Assembly (NCBI GenBank): GCA_010909725.1
Contig: JAACMV010000027.1
Location: forward strand, 1-64,000
DNA length: 64,000 nt
Direction: 5' to 3'
Source of the DNA: Picochlorum sp. 'celeri'
Taxonomy: Eukaryota; Chlorophyta; Trebouxiophyceae
Below, piece after piece: positions 30,697-42,264 of the stretch. Position 1 is the stretch's first letter; each line of letters begins with the position of its first letter. The notes beneath the pieces are model-generated. The model saw only the letters and a program-made list of their open reading frames with translations. It was not told the DNA's origin and ran no database searches. The position numbers and the translations under genes were made by a program.

Positions 30697-31275
30697 ATGC
30701 TGGACCGTGTTGCGGCGAGACATTCGAAGTTCTTGTACGGGCGAACTTCGCGAAGTCGATCGACTGTAAAGACATCTTTCAGAGTGCGTGCCGCGAGTTC
30801 TTCAGCGATGACCGGTGCGACTGAATGGGTATCGAAGAATATCTCGATCCCTGCCGTATCGAGAGGATGTCATTTGATTACCCGGAAAGTGGCAGAGGCG
30901 GTTCCTGAGATTTCAGAGTTCGAGGTTGGTCTGGCGAACATTTTCATCCAGCACACCTCGGCGTCTCTCACTTTGAACGAGAATGCCTCACCTGATGTGC
31001 TATTGGATTTGGCTGATGCTTTAGATACGCTGGCTCCCGAGGGAGACAAGGTGCAATACAGGCATGACGATGAGGGCTTTGACGACATGCCTGCGCATAT
31101 CAAAAGTTCCCTGATGGGCAACTCTCTGACGATTCCAATCCACCACGGGAGGTTGGCATTGGGTACATGGCAAGGTATTTACTTGAATGAACACCGGAAT
31201 TACGGCGGATCTCGCAGGATTCAGGTTACAATTCATGGGCAGAAGAGAGCAGATGGACGTTCCTATGGATCCTGA
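30697..31275 (+). CDS. YjbQ/UPF0047 family protein with transit peptide
   Basis: 192 codons. The first ~38 residues (Arg/Ser-rich) look like an organelle presequence. The rest is the whole UPF0047 fold: GCHLITRKV, VGLANIFIQHTSASLTLNEN (His and Asn conserved), DDMPAHIKSSLMGNSLTIPI and LALGTWQGIYLNEHRN. Some members have weak thiamin-phosphate synthase activity; the physiological role is not settled. Its last 13 bases overlap the end of the convergent kinesin gene. Confidence 0.92.
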   Translation: MLDRVAARHSKFLYGRTSRSRSTVKTSFRVRAASSSAMTGATEWVSKNISIPAVSRGCHLITRKVAEAVPEISEFEVGLANIFIQHTSASLTLNENASPDVLLDLADALDTLAPEGDKVQYRHDDEGFDDMPAHIKSSLMGNSLTIPIHHGRLALGTWQGIYLNEHRNYGGSRRIQVTIHGQKRADGRSYGS

Positions 31276-34200
31276 TTCTCCTTTCCCACAAGGGCGCTCC
31301 TGGCGCTGGATGATTCTGTGGCTTTCTTCAGGGCTTTCTTCAGGGCTGAAATCTCTTTCTCTGCTCGGTTGGCTGTTCGATCGAGCTCGTACTCCAAGGA
31401 CCTGACGTCTCGGAGGTTTGCAAACATTTCGAGCGACCCTGAAGACTGTTTGAAATCTTGTTGTAATCTGTACTGCAATGCTTGGAGTTTCTCCTCGCGT
31501 CTTTTGCTTTTGCGTAGCTCGCCTTCCAGCATCAAGCACTTTTGCTCGAGTGAATCAATGCGCTTTGTCCTGGAATCCTCTTTGATTCCATGGGTCTCGC
31601 TCTTGAGCTGGGACTGCAGTCCCTTGACCTGGCGCTCTAGTGAGGCTATTTGATCCGCACTCTGGGCTATTGCCCTTTCTTTTTGTCGCACCACATCCTG
31701 AAGCTCCGAGAGAATGTTGCTCCTCTCCTGGAGTGCCATGTCCCTCTCCTCAATCAACTTGTGCCTGGCACGCTCACCACTTTCCAGACTGGCTTGGAGT
31801 CTGTCAATTGCTCCTTGGTGCTTGGCTTGCTCGGAGGTCAGTCTTTCCTGCCATGAAATCAGCTTGGTCTGCAATTCCTGCAGCTCCTCCTGATGCCTCT
31901 GCTGCGCCAGTTCCAGTTTGCCGTTGGCCGTCTCCTTGGACGCTGCTATATCGTGTTCGAATCTTTGTTGCTGTTCTTCTTTCGACTTTCGAACTTGCTC
32001 AATCTCAGTCATCAACCTCTTTTCAAGAAGACCATTTTCTTCCTCTAGAGAGCGAACTCTATTCGCAAGACTGTCTTTCTCCTCCTGGAATGCAGCCATC
32101 AACTTCTCCATGGAGACTTCTGAATTTCTCGGGGATTCACCCTCCTGCTGCAATCTATGCTCAAGATCTTGAATTTGGCCCTCATGCCGCTCAATTTGAT
32201 CCTCCAATTCTTTAGCATGCTCTCTAGTAGCTATCAATGATTTCTCCATCGCAACCTTCTCCTGATGGATCTCAGTGATGGTATTGTCATGCTCTTCGAT
32301 TGCATGCTCAGCCTGTGACAAAAGACTGCTCAATTTTTTGACCTCAGACTTTGAAGCATCCAGAGTTGCTTCCATTTCCATGGCCTTTGCCATGGCCTCA
32401 TTGACTTGTGCCTCCAGACTCGAGATGTACTCCTCCTTTTCCGCTAGGGTGGTCTTGGAAGCCCCAGCGGCTGCCTCGGCCTTCTTGCGTGCTTCTTCCG
32501 ATAATTTCAACTCTTTTTTATGGTCCTGCATGAAAAGAAATCAACGAGATGTTTCTGACGGAACAGTGATCTCATTGTACTTCATTACTCAAGCGGAACA
32601 ACATACCTCAAGTCCCTTCTCCAGCAGCTCAAAATTTTGTTGGATTGTGACCACATGTGCTTTTTCCGCCTGCAGGTCTAGTCGAAGAGAGTCCATCATT
32701 TCTACATTGGACTCTGCCTCTGTCAACGCATTCTCCAAGGTTTTCTTATCGTCTTGCAGAGTTTCAACAAGTCTCTGGAGTTCATTCTGTTTTTCAGCTT
32801 CAACTCTGAGTGCGGACTGCTGCCTGCTGATTTCCTCGTTGAGACGGGCTATTTCCTTGTTGGCATCAATAAGAGAGTTTTTGAGGCTTGATATTTGCAG
32901 GGTTGCTTCCTCAAGAGCAACTTGCCTCTGCTCCAGAGTCTTTGCCAAATCATCACCTCGTTCATTTGAAATCTCCAAATCTTGCCTGTACCCTTCCATG
33001 GCGGCAAGGGTATCATCGTGCTTCTCGCGTTCATTCTCCAAAAGCTTTTGCAGCTCGCTGTACTGCGCCTTTGATTCTTCTATTGCTACCTGGGATGCAT
33101 TGAATTCCACTTCCAGCGCTACAAGTCTCTGCTTTGTTTCCTCGAGTTCCTTGACCAGCGGCATTCTCTTGCGCTCCTCGAGCGCGGCAGCTTTCTCGGC
33201 ATTTTTCGAGAGCCTTTCAAGTTGTGCTTTGACAGTTCGATGTTCCCTCTCCAGAGTTGCCTTTTCGGACTGGAGCGAGCTCTTGTCTGCAATAGCCTTT
33301 CTCAATTTGGTCTCCACTTCTTTGATCTGGGTTTTGAGCCTTGTCGAATCTTTTGCGGCGCGTTCCATTGCCTTCTCATTGCCTTTACTCCCTATTTTTG
33401 CGGATTTGAGCTGCGCATTCAACTTGGCCACTTCCTCCTTGTGCCTCCTTTTCAACTCTCTCAGCTCGTCAGCTGCATTCAAGGAGGACGAAGCCAGGCC
33501 AATCCTCCTTTCAAGGGATTCCGTGGTTTCTTTCAGTTCTCTGTTCTCGGAAATGAGTGCTTCGATTTCAATTTTGGATTTCTCGTACAGGTCCTCTTGC
33601 TCTCTGACATTCTTCTCCAAGGCCTGGATCTGCTCTGCATGATTTGTACAGAGTTGCTGCATGCTTACTTCGGCTTCTTCAGCCTCTTTCTCTAATCTCT
33701 CCTCTAAAAATCTAACATGAGACGATGCAGCATCTGCACACGCCTGGATCTCCTCCATTTGTGAGATGGCATTGTCGTATTTGCATTGAAGATCGTCTCT
33801 TTCTGATTGCAGGCATGAGAATAGATCCTCCTTTTCTTTCACACTCCTCTCCAGCCGCTCCGCTCTTTCTCTAGCAGCATCGATATCTTTTTGGAGGCCA
33901 ACATCTTGTCTGCTGGATGCTTGTTCCATCGCCTTTTCTAACTTTTTCGACAGGGCAAACATCTCGTCCTGCAGATTGAGCATTTCTTCTTCATGATCCT
34001 TCTTCATCTTTTCAATGTTGGCTTGGGCGTGGGCGAGATCGAGTTTTGCAATGTTTGCTTCTTCTTCTGCGCGAGAAGCCTTTTGCTGCGCCTCGGATGC
34101 CTTTCCCAATGCTGCCTTGAGCTCCTCCTCCTGTTTCTTCTGGTAGAGAGGGGCTCGTTTTCTCTTCTCCAGGTCAGCAATATGCGAGTTCAATCTTTGG

Positions 34201-36237
34201 ATTTCATCTTCCATATCGCGATACCGAACTCTAGACTTTTCATCGCTTTGAAAGGTATTTTTCAATTCGGCTTCCAGACGTTCAACCTCCCTTGTCCTCT
34301 CAGCAAGCTGTTGCATTGCAGTCTCCTGCGATGCTTGCAACCTCTCATTCTTGTGGCAAAGAGCTTCAATTTCCGCTTTGGCCTCGATGAGCTCGGCCTC
34401 GGAATTGGACGTATGCGTGGTTTTAGTTTCTATATTCGCGATGTCCTCCAGTGCTTTCTTGGATTGCTCTTCAACCTCTGCGAGTTTTGCATCCTTGTCT
34501 GCAAGCATCTGTAGATACTTAGACTCTTGCTTCGACAGTCTGTCCAGAGCATCCTCGAGATCTATCTTGCAACGATCAACAGTCTTTTCTAATTGTCTAT
34601 TCTTCCATTCCGCCTCCTTCAGGGCCGGCAACACACTGCCCTTGTCTTGCATCAACTTTTTCACCTCATCCTCCTTTGCTCGCAACTCCTTCTTTTTCTT
34701 TTGAGCCAAAGCGCTCATGGCATCTAGCTCTCTCTGCATTAGTTGGTTAGCGCTCTGTAATTGCTCAATCTGTTTGTTCAGAGAGTCTTTGCCAGCTCCT
34801 TCTGAAGCAAGGGGCTCAGATCGAATGCACAGGCGTTCAAGGTGATCCTGAAACATCAGATGCCCGTCTGATATTCGGCGCACCTTCCCCGGCTTTTCCA
34901 GCTCAAACGACTCTGGACACCATGTTTTACGACGTCCAGGCTCTCGCACAACTTTACCGCCCAAGCTATCTGCTTCTCTCTTCTTTGTGAGCAAAATGCC
35001 TGTAATAGTTGCAACTTTCCTCTTGATCGCATCTGGGTCGACACCTGATCCAGTCCCAATTTGTTTTCTCAGTTCCTCGATCTCCTTAGCCTGCTTCTTT
35101 AAAAGAGCGGCATCTGTCAGAACTTCGTTCATGGTGGCTCTATTGACAACAGTTTTCGCCCTACAGGCAAATCGAAGAGTACTGTGGGACTCCTCACAAT
35201 GCTCCACAGCAGGAGTGATTGCACAAATGATTGCAGTCTTCGCATTGCCTCCCAGGGAAGGTTGAAGAATCCTAGTCAATTTCGAATCACGATATGGAAT
35301 ATGCGAAGCTCCTTCGCTCAATTTGCTGATCACTGTCCCTAGGCTCAGAAGAGACTTGTTGATGGCAGCTCCCTCCTTTTTCCTTTGGCCTTCAGCCCCG
35401 GTCTTTGAAATCCTCTCGCTCCCAGCCAAGTCGACTAAATTAAGGGTTGCAACTTTTACCGGCGTATTCCCGCCAGCATGTGCCCTGGATTCTATCACCA
35501 TCCTGAAGATGGCATGGGATCTGGAGCTCCTCTTGTTCATTTTTGTCTCTCCCACATGTCTCTCCTGCTCTGCTTGCTCGACAAGCTGCAGCACATGGTC
35601 GACCGATGATACAATAATTTCTTGTAGACCATCCACAAATATACCTTGCTCTGCACTCTGCTTAATCGCAACCTGTGATCCACACTCATCACCAGCTGCA
35701 AGGAGATCACGTATTTCCTCGTTGTAAATCTCCATGTAGGAGACTCGGACCAAGAAATCGCGCTCATTGGATAACTGCTGCATCATTCGAAAAAGATCCC
35801 TGACAGACAATGGAATTATCCCCGGCTCCTCTTCATTTCCCTTCATCGTGTGAGTCTTGCCACTGGACGTCTGCCCATACGCAAAGACAGTCGAGTTGAA
35901 TCCTTCTACGACTTGCTCTATCAATTTTTTTGTCGTCATGTCGTACACATCTTTCGTTTTAGACTGTTCATCAAACACAGAGTCCAGGGAATATCCCTCG
36001 CCCTGGCATCTCTGCAAGGGGGCCACTGTGTTGCCTCCCTCCACCTTCCATGACCTCTCTTTCCCTCCCTGGAGAGGACGCAGCCTCACATACACCCTGC
36101 ACAATGATGGTTGATCGCTCAGTCTATCGCGCCCTCTTTCCATGACGCCATGCACAGGTTCGAACGAACCAACCAACCGCCAACCACCTCGACAATATCG
36201 AACCGACGTACCTGATATTCTCAGAGCTCTCTTCCAT
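31263..36237 (-). CDS. Kinesin motor with very long coiled coil (kinesin-7/CENP-E-like)
   Basis: Exons, minus strand: 36,237-36,212 (26 nt, MEESSENIR), 36,096-32,607 and 32,525-31,263; 1,592 residues. The N-terminal motor has VYVRLRPL, P-loop FAYGQTSSGKTHTM, switch I NKRSSRSHAIF, switch II LVDLAGSE and HIPYRDSKLTRIL. The remaining ~1,230 residues are almost continuous heptad coiled coil, ending GKENQDP. An N-terminal motor with a short neck and extended stalk fits CENP-E-type kinesin-7, plus-end motors of chromosome congression, but without a tree the subfamily is tentative. The stop codon overlaps YjbQ-family gene's end. The tiny first exon carries the start of the motor. Confidence 0.93.
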
Positions 36238-36611
36238 CCTAAATTACAAAGTATCTATGATTAATATACTAATAAAATGATCCTAAAGCTACCCTGTCGC
36301 GGGCAGGCACCTAGACAATGGTCGCAACGTTCCCAGGATCTCGCAAGCACTCGTATGGCGTGCACTGGCCATATAGTTGCTACCCAAAACCGGAATTACG
36401 AATATAAATTTACACTTGTATACTGTATGCATTTGTTTTGTAACCTTGGTTACAAATTGGCTGAGATCAGCCCCAGGGAGACTCCCTCATGATGGAGTCC
36501 GGGTCCTCGGAACCCGGAATTACGCTTCCCTGCCAGAAGACAAGCGTACGGGCTATGCTCCTACGCAGTTCAGATTAAATATGAAATAATGTCGATATTG
36601 TGGTAGTTGGG
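36238..36611. other. Intergenic with a run of four hairpins
   Basis: 374 bp between divergent kinesin and TlyA-like genes. Bases 36,437-36,517 hold four consecutive potential stem-loops: TTTGTAACC/GGTTACAAA, GGCTG/CAGCC, AGGGA/TCCCT and CCGGGT/ACCCGG. The 11-mer CCGGAATTACG occurs twice (about 36,390 and 36,514). No ORF of interest. Could be a structured 5' UTR or small RNA of the TlyA-like gene. Confidence 0.5.
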
Positions 36612-37685
36612 ATGAGAATGGCCAGACTATTGCCCTTGCCAGTGCTGCTGTCATGCCAGCTCAGGGTCACTGGTGTGGCTACCTCTGGGCGCCTGCGTGC
36701 ACCGACAAGCACGAGCATAGGATTTGAAGCAGCAAATGGTACATGTAATGGACAAGCACCTCATCACAGGTGTATAGCACGGTGCACGGGGAGCAAAACT
36801 GGCTCTGGTGCGAGTGCCAACCTTCCTGGCTCGGGTTCTGTGCGCAGGAAGCGGCGATTAGACGACGTGTGCCGAGAACTGTACCCCGAATTCAGTAGAA
36901 ATGTGATCCAATCATTCATAGCGCAAGGAAAAGTCTTGGTGAACGATAAGCCGGTGGTCAAATCTGGAGCCCAAGTAGATCCCACCAGAGCAGAGGTGAG
37001 GGTGACTGCTCAAGTCCCAAAGTATGTCTGCCGAGCGGGCTTGAAAATGGAGCGGGCTTTGGAAGAGTTTTTCGCAGATAGAGATGTTGAAATCGCTGGG
37101 CGGCAGGATGTGTTGCGTGGGAGAGTTGCATTGGATGCTGGGCTCTCGACTGGTGGTTTCACTGACTGCATCTTGCAGCACGGGGCTGATCATGTCTTTG
37201 GAGTGGACGTTGGCTACGGTCAGGTAGCAGAGAAGATTCGGGTGGACGAGCGTGTGACTGTGATGGAGAGGACCAATTTGAGGCATTTGAGAAGGATAGA
37301 TTTTGAGCAGTTTTCAGAGTATAGCAACACGAACATTGATTTTGTGAGCCTAGACGTGTCCTTCATTTCGACCTTGAAGATGCGGGAAGCAATATGCGAC
37401 ATTATGGAGCAGGAAGGGGACTTGATACTGCTCATAAAGCCTCAGTTTGAAGCAGGCAAGGGCCAGGTGGGGGCTGGCGGGGTTGTGAGGGACCCCGATG
37501 TGCGCAGAGAGATAGTCGCATCTGTCATCCATGGCTGGCAGGATGCGGGATTTGCCTTTCAGAATTTGATACAATCGCCGATCAGAGGGGCGGCTTCGGG
37601 CAACACAGAGTACTTGTGCCACCTCACCAGGGGCAAAGGGAGGGGAATACCATTTCATGCTTTACAATCCTTTCCTAGCAATTAA
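36612..37685 (+). CDS. TlyA-type rRNA 2'-O-methyltransferase, organellar
   Basis: 357 codons from the first ATG in frame. About 75 residues of presequence precede an S4 RNA-binding domain (RLDDVCRELYPEFSRNVIQSFI, GKVLVNDKPVVKSG) and a Rossmann methyltransferase with SAM motif LDAGLSTGGFTDCIL, VDVGYGQ, MERTNLR, and ILLIKPQFEAGKG. This is the TlyA architecture; bacterial TlyA methylates ribose in 16S and/or 23S rRNA, and plant homologues are organelle-targeted. The last 24 bases overlap the convergent YggT gene. Confidence 0.92.
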   Translation: MRMARLLPLPVLLSCQLRVTGVATSGRLRAPTSTSIGFEAANGTCNGQAPHHRCIARCTGSKTGSGASANLPGSGSVRRKRRLDDVCRELYPEFSRNVIQSFIAQGKVLVNDKPVVKSGAQVDPTRAEVRVTAQVPKYVCRAGLKMERALEEFFADRDVEIAGRQDVLRGRVALDAGLSTGGFTDCILQHGADHVFGVDVGYGQVAEKIRVDERVTVMERTNLRHLRRIDFEQFSEYSNTNIDFVSLDVSFISTLKMREAICDIMEQEGDLILLIKPQFEAGKGQVGAGGVVRDPDVRREIVASVIHGWQDAGFAFQNLIQSPIRGAASGNTEYLCHLTRGKGRGIPFHALQSFPSN

Positions 37686-38255
37686 ATTCAATATTCCTTG
37701 AGGTCCTGTCAAGATCTCATTCACAAAACTCAGGACAGCGACCCACACGATGGGCGACACGTCCAGCCCATTGAAAGGCTTGACCACCTTCCTGGTTCCT
37801 GCCAGAAGTCCCTCCGTGCTATTATACGCTATTGACCATGGGAAGGATTTCCCATCAATCTCTGGATACCATGTCATCACGATTCGGACAATCATCAGCA
37901 AAGAGTAGACTGATAACGTGGGTTTCAGTACAAGCGCCAACGTCGCAGCTGTTGCCGAGTCGAGTTCTGCCAGGTCGCCAACTGGCTGAGATGGGTGCAA
38001 GCCTTTGCACGCCTCCATGATCGAGTCAGAGCAGGTGAGAATTTCACCCACAGAAGAAGCGATGCGAGAGCCCCTCCGCCTGGACACAGAGTTTGTTAGA
38101 GCAAGGCAACTTGCCTTCCTCGCAGCAAGTCCACTCGATACCTTGGGTGCACTCGACAATGTACTACTGGCAATCATCCTCATCTTCTCGAAAGTAACGA
38201 TTAGAGTGTCGGCAGAATACCCCACGTTCTTTACTTGAATCTCCTTGGGTTCCAT
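37662..38255 (-). CDS. YggT-family plastid membrane protein
   Basis: 197 codons from ATG 38,255 (a longer GTG-initiated frame is ignored). The N-terminal ~75 residues are Ser/Arg/Ala-rich, transit-peptide-like. Then two hydrophobic segments: TLSVYSLLMIVRIVMTWYPE and VSPIVWVAVLSFVNEIL, the two-helix YggT unit with its RIVMTWYP motif and FNGLDVSPI between. Plant YggT proteins sit in thylakoid or envelope membranes; some (CCB3) act in cytochrome b6 haem attachment. Which subfamily this is cannot be told. Confidence 0.85.
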   Translation of the reverse strand: MEPKEIQVKNVGYSADTLIVTFEKMRMIASSTLSSAPKVSSGLAARKASCLALTNSVSRRRGSRIASSVGEILTCSDSIMEACKGLHPSQPVGDLAELDSATAATLALVLKPTLSVYSLLMIVRIVMTWYPEIDGKSFPWSIAYNSTEGLLAGTRKVVKPFNGLDVSPIVWVAVLSFVNEILTGPQGILNLIARKGL

Positions 38256-38398
38256 TCCATCTTTTTTTAAGGATGGAGCGGATCCGGCATCCACAGAATT
38301 CGATCAGGGATGGGTACGACCCTGGCCATCCATTTATCAGCAATAATTCGTTTCATTCGCGTGAGACCCCGAGTGATCACCAAAGACAAGGCAATTCC

Positions 38399-39446
38399 AT
38401 GAGAGTAATCTCCAGGCAAGCAGTAAGCACTGTGAAACGGATCGTGGCCAAGGTACCATCCAGTCGTAAAGTCGGGCTTGTGGGTTCTACTTGCTTAAAT
38501 AAACGACAAGTATCAAATTTCCAAGTGAAAGCAATGAGTGGAGCGGAGGATTGGGTTTCTCAGGACAAGAGGAGGATGCTCCACGCAGTGTATCGCGTCG
38601 GAGATATGGACACATACATCAAGTACATGCAGGACTGTTTTGGAATGAAGCTGTTGCGGTACAGGGACATCAAAGAGGACAAGTATACGAACGCATTCCT
38701 CGGATATGGATCTGAGCTCACCAATTTTGCTCTGGAGTACGTTTCTATTGCATAGAAAAAGTGTAGCACATTCGAACATGTTCTATTGATTCTGGTTCCC
38801 CTATTGTAGGCTCACGTACAACTATGGGAAGGAGGAGTATGATATTGGTTCGGGATTCGGACACTTTGGACTCGCGGTCAATGATGTGTTCAAGACAGCC
38901 GATGGTGTGAAGGCCAAAGGTGGCCTTGTTTCCCGAGAGCCTGGTCCTGTGAAGGGTGGAAAAACAAATATTGCCTTTGTTAAAGACCCCACAGGATACA
39001 GTTGGGAATTGATTCAGAGGCAAGGAGAAATTACTGAACCCATTGCTCAGGTCATGCTCAGGGTGGGTGACCTGGACAGATCTATCAAGTTCTATACAGA
39101 TGTGCTGGGCATGAAGTTGATTAGAACGAGAGACAATCCAGAGTACAAATATACTCTGGCCTTCCTGGGGTATGGGGACGAGGAAAATAACACAGTGTTT
39201 GAGTTGACATACAACTATGGAAAGGATTCCAGCAATTACACAAAGGGAGATGCATATGCGCAGGTTGCCATCTCGACCAAGGATGTCTACAAGACGGCTG
39301 AACAGATCAAGGCTTGCGGAGGAACGGTGACAAGGGAACCAGGGCCAGTGCCTGGCATTGGGACAAAAATTGTTGCCTGTACCGACCCGGACGGCTGGAA
39401 GGTGGTTTTCGTGGACGAAAAGGACTTTGAGGCTGAGTTAGAATGA
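38399..39446 (+). CDS. Glyoxalase I, two-domain (lactoylglutathione lyase)
   Basis: Exon 1 is 38,399-38,736, exon 2 is 38,810-39,446; donor GTACGT; 324 residues. An in-frame ATG at 38,273 would add 42 residues but would lie 17 bp from the YggT start; 38,399 gives a good presequence (MRVISRQAVSTVKRIVAKVP). Two tandem glyoxalase domains follow: HAVYRVGDMDTYIKYMQDCF ... LTYNYGKEEYD and AQVMLRVGDLDRSIKFYTDV ... FELTYNYG, as in plant Ni-type GLXI. Isomerises the methylglyoxal-glutathione hemithioacetal. Metal ligands His and Glu are visible in both domains. Confidence 0.94.
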
Positions 39447-39492
39447 GGAAATCTGCACTTTTTAAAAAAAACTTCACAAGCATGTCCATATA

Positions 39493-41688
39493 TTATGCAT
39501 TCTGTTTCCCTGTTGCAATCAACATTTTCCTGGCTTGTTTTTTGGTGATGTGGGTCCTTCCTTCTTCTCTGGACCTCTTTCTCCTCTCAGATTCCAAATG
39601 AATTAGCAAATTTGAAATGTCTGCAGGGTTCACTCCACCGAGGCGTGCTGCCTGACCGATGGTGGAGGGCCTCATTTTTTCAAGTTTCTCCCTTGCTTCT
39701 TTGCTCAGCGTCCCGATAGCATCATAGTCAATGTCCTCAGGGATTTTCTTTGCATGCTTTGATGCCACGGAAGCCAACTGCTTCTCTTGTCTCTTAATAA
39801 AACCGGAATATTTAAGTTCAATCTCCACAGCTTCCTTCTCCGACTCGGTGAGGCTGCTGTCCCCATATCCGAATGCATCTAGCAAATCATAATGGATATG
39901 GGGTCTCTTTAATATTTCCGCCAATGATATCATCTGACTGATCTTCTGGTCGGAAATTTTCTCCACTTCTCGCGAAATCGGACTCGTTTCACGGACTCGA
40001 GTGGAACTCAGTTTTTCCATTTCTCTTGCAATACTGTTCATTTTGTTCTCATAACATGACCAGTGTGAATCATCGATAAGGCCCACAGCTCTCCCAATAG
40101 GCGTCAGCCTCTTGTCTGCGTTATCTCCACGGAGTAGTAAGCGATATTCAGACCTACTGGTGAGCATTCTATATGGCTCTCTAAGGTCCTTGGTGACCAA
40201 GTCATCTATCAGGGTTCCAATGTATGAGGACTCCCTGGAAAGAACCAGGTGTTTCTTTTCTGCAACGATATTGTACGCATTGATACCTGCAATGATTCCT
40301 TGCGCGGCTGCTTCTTCGTAGCCCGTCGTGCCATTCAGTTGCCCCGAGAAAAAGAGGCCAGAAATCTTCTTTGTTTCCAGGGTTGAATGGCATTGATGGG
40401 CGGGCAAGTAGTCATAGTCTACGGCATATGCCGGTCGCATCATGGTGCATCTTTCTAATCCGGGGAGTGTCCTGAGCAACGAGAGCTGTAATCTCTCAGG
40501 CAAGCCTGTGGACAAGCCCTGCACGTACAACTCAGGAGTCGCCCTAGACTCTGGCTCCAAGAAGATCTGGTGACTATCCTTATCTGCAAACCTCACAATT
40601 TTGTCCTCAATCGATGGACAATACCGTGGCCCCACGGAATCTACCCACCCGCCGTAGATTGGGGTTTCGTGTAGATTCTCTCGCAGCAGCCTGTGGGTCT
40701 CTGGGGTGGTGTGTGTAAGCCAACAGCTCACTTGATCCCGAAGCTTGTGAGCACGGGAATCAAAGCTGAACCACCGAACATCCTCATCACCTGGCTGCTC
40801 CTCCATTCCAGAAAAATCTACAGTCCTTTTATCTATCCTTGCAGGGGTACCTGTCTTGAGCCTGCCGGTTTCAAATCCCAATCTCATCAATGATTCTGTC
40901 AGTTCGGTGCAAGCACTTTCTCCGGCTCTCCCAGAAGATAGACTGGACTTCCCCACCCATATTTGTCCCCTCATGAACGTCCCTGTCGTTAAAATCGCGG
41001 CCTTGCACCTGTAACTCAGGCCAAAGTGGGTTGTGACCCCGCAAATGGACTCATTACTGTCCACTTGAAGATCAACCACCATGCCCTCCCTTACATGCAG
41101 CCCCTTTGTGTTTTGAAGAACATTGCGCATGTATGATGAATACTCAAGTTTGTCTGTCTGGGCCCTCAGAGCCCACACAGCAGGGCCTTTGGACCTGTTC
41201 AGAACCCGCTTCTGCAGGTAGCATGCATCAGTTGCCTTCCCAATCTCCCCGCCCAACGCATCAACTTCGTGTACAAGCTGACTTTTTGCGGGACCTCCGA
41301 CAGCGGGATTGCATGGTTGCCACGCAATTTTATCCAGAGTCATGGTCAACAGCAACGTCTTCGCCCCCAGCCTGGCTGAAGCCAACGCCGCTTCACATCC
41401 TGCATGTCCAGCGCCGACGACGACCACATCGTAATCTTCATCGTGCCAGTACACCTGACTTGTTCCTGCATCCCCTGAAGCACAAGGTACCTGTATGGTG
41501 CTCCTGCCGTCGCTGGACCTTCGTAAGCACTGCCTGTTGTAGGCAGACGAGGGTCCACTCAGTGTTGGTGTATGCCTCGTGCAGGGAACACATTTAAAGC
41601 TACCGTTTTTGAGATGGCCATGCGCTGCATGCACAGCCACCCGTACGGGGACGGCCCGTCCACAGACCTGCTGAGGAGGTTTTGCCAT
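39493..41688 (-). CDS. MnmG/GidA tRNA uridine-34 modification enzyme, organellar
   Basis: 731 codons from ATG 41,688; an in-frame ATG at 41,802 would add 38. About 85 residues of Cys/His/Arg-rich presequence precede the FAD-binding [39 protein letters not shown], the LKTGTPARI motif, [14 protein letters not shown] [28 protein letters not shown] [18 protein letters not shown], and the C-terminal helical domain RPHIHYD ... [20 protein letters not shown]. With MnmE it installs 5-carboxymethylaminomethyl groups on wobble uridine of organellar tRNAs. Intronless. Confidence 0.95.
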   Translation of the reverse strand: MAKPPQQVCGRAVPVRVAVHAAHGHLKNGSFKCVPCTRHTPTLSGPSSAYNRQCLRRSSDGRSTIQVPCASGDAGTSQVYWHDEDYDVVVVGAGHAGCEAALASARLGAKTLLLTMTLDKIAWQPCNPAVGGPAKSQLVHEVDALGGEIGKATDACYLQKRVLNRSKGPAVWALRAQTDKLEYSSYMRNVLQNTKGLHVREGMVVDLQVDSNESICGVTTHFGLSYRCKAAILTTGTFMRGQIWVGKSSLSSGRAGESACTELTESLMRLGFETGRLKTGTPARIDKRTVDFSGMEEQPGDEDVRWFSFDSRAHKLRDQVSCWLTHTTPETHRLLRENLHETPIYGGWVDSVGPRYCPSIEDKIVRFADKDSHQIFLEPESRATPELYVQGLSTGLPERLQLSLLRTLPGLERCTMMRPAYAVDYDYLPAHQCHSTLETKKISGLFFSGQLNGTTGYEEAAAQGIIAGINAYNIVAEKKHLVLSRESSYIGTLIDDLVTKDLREPYRMLTSRSEYRLLLRGDNADKRLTPIGRAVGLIDDSHWSCYENKMNSIAREMEKLSSTRVRETSPISREVEKISDQKISQMISLAEILKRPHIHYDLLDAFGYGDSSLTESEKEAVEIELKYSGFIKRQEKQLASVASKHAKKIPEDIDYDAIGTLSKEAREKLEKMRPSTIGQAARLGGVNPADISNLLIHLESERRKRSREEGRTHITKKQARKMLIATGKQNA

Positions 41689-41877
41689 GTGTCCAAATGT
41701 GCTGCCTCCTTGGGGACCCGTCACGTCGAATTGCTCAGAAAACAATTTCCACCGCTCATGTATGCATATATATTCCAAAACTGACCTGGTTCCACTGCAC
41801 ATGGTTGTACATGCACCACACCATGACAACGACGGAACTTGTTGCAGGCCGTCCGGTCCAGTGACAGCCTCAGCCGA

Positions 41878-42109
41878 CTAATAATCTAGAATGTCCCTAG
41901 CAAGGTCCTCAAGCTCTGCCATTCGCTCTGCAGTGTCGATGATGCCCGATGCCTGATGATGCTCTTGGAGAAATGCTCTCTATTACCTTGTAGGCTCGCC
42001 GTGTCCACCACATCATTGAATTCTTTACCATACTCGCACGGAAGGTTTGCGCGACAATCTCTGCAGAGAATCTCTGACACACAACCCAGACAAACAAGCT
42101 TGATTGCCC
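41878..42109 (-). CDS. Small Cys-rich protein, 3' exons only resolved
   Basis: Two exons join perfectly: 42,109-41,987 (acceptor TTGCAG before it, donor GTAATA) and 41,927-41,878. They give about 57 residues with two CxxC pairs (VCLGCV, LCRDCRANLPC) and a charged helix SLQERMAELEDLARDILDY at the stop. The first exon(s) must lie between 42,110 and the divergent carrier gene at 42,265 and were not resolved. Family not recognised; a zinc-binding knuckle plus C-terminal helix is all that can be said. Confidence 0.45.
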
Positions 42110-42264
42110 CTGCAAGACTGTGAAATTCTTCGTTTTACAAACAAACAAGAGTTTGGCAGAGAAATATCGAACTGGGTTTGGCTTGTATGAGCAAGGCAAC
42201 GTTGCTCGCATTTCAGCAGACGCTTCTTCTCTGAGTGGAGACACGTTTACTTGAGTATCGGGTT

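Noticed and set aside
32275..33642. 455-codon plus-strand frame opposite the kinesin coiled coil
   Set aside because: Antisense of Glu/Lys-rich coiled coil gives Ser/Leu/Phe-rich open frames; a known artefact.
36458..36520. GGCTGAGAT resembling the conserved start of a TPP riboswitch
   Set aside because: The second conserved half (ACCTGA ... TAATGCC ... GGGA) is absent and the neighbouring gene has no link to thiamine.
36600..36611. Starts upstream of the first ATG in several frames (e.g. Fanzor 10,517, SSX2IP-like 24,229, TlyA-like 36,600, MnmG 41,829, carrier 42,235)
   Set aside because: These begin with TTG or GTG codons; for nuclear genes the first in-frame ATG was used instead.
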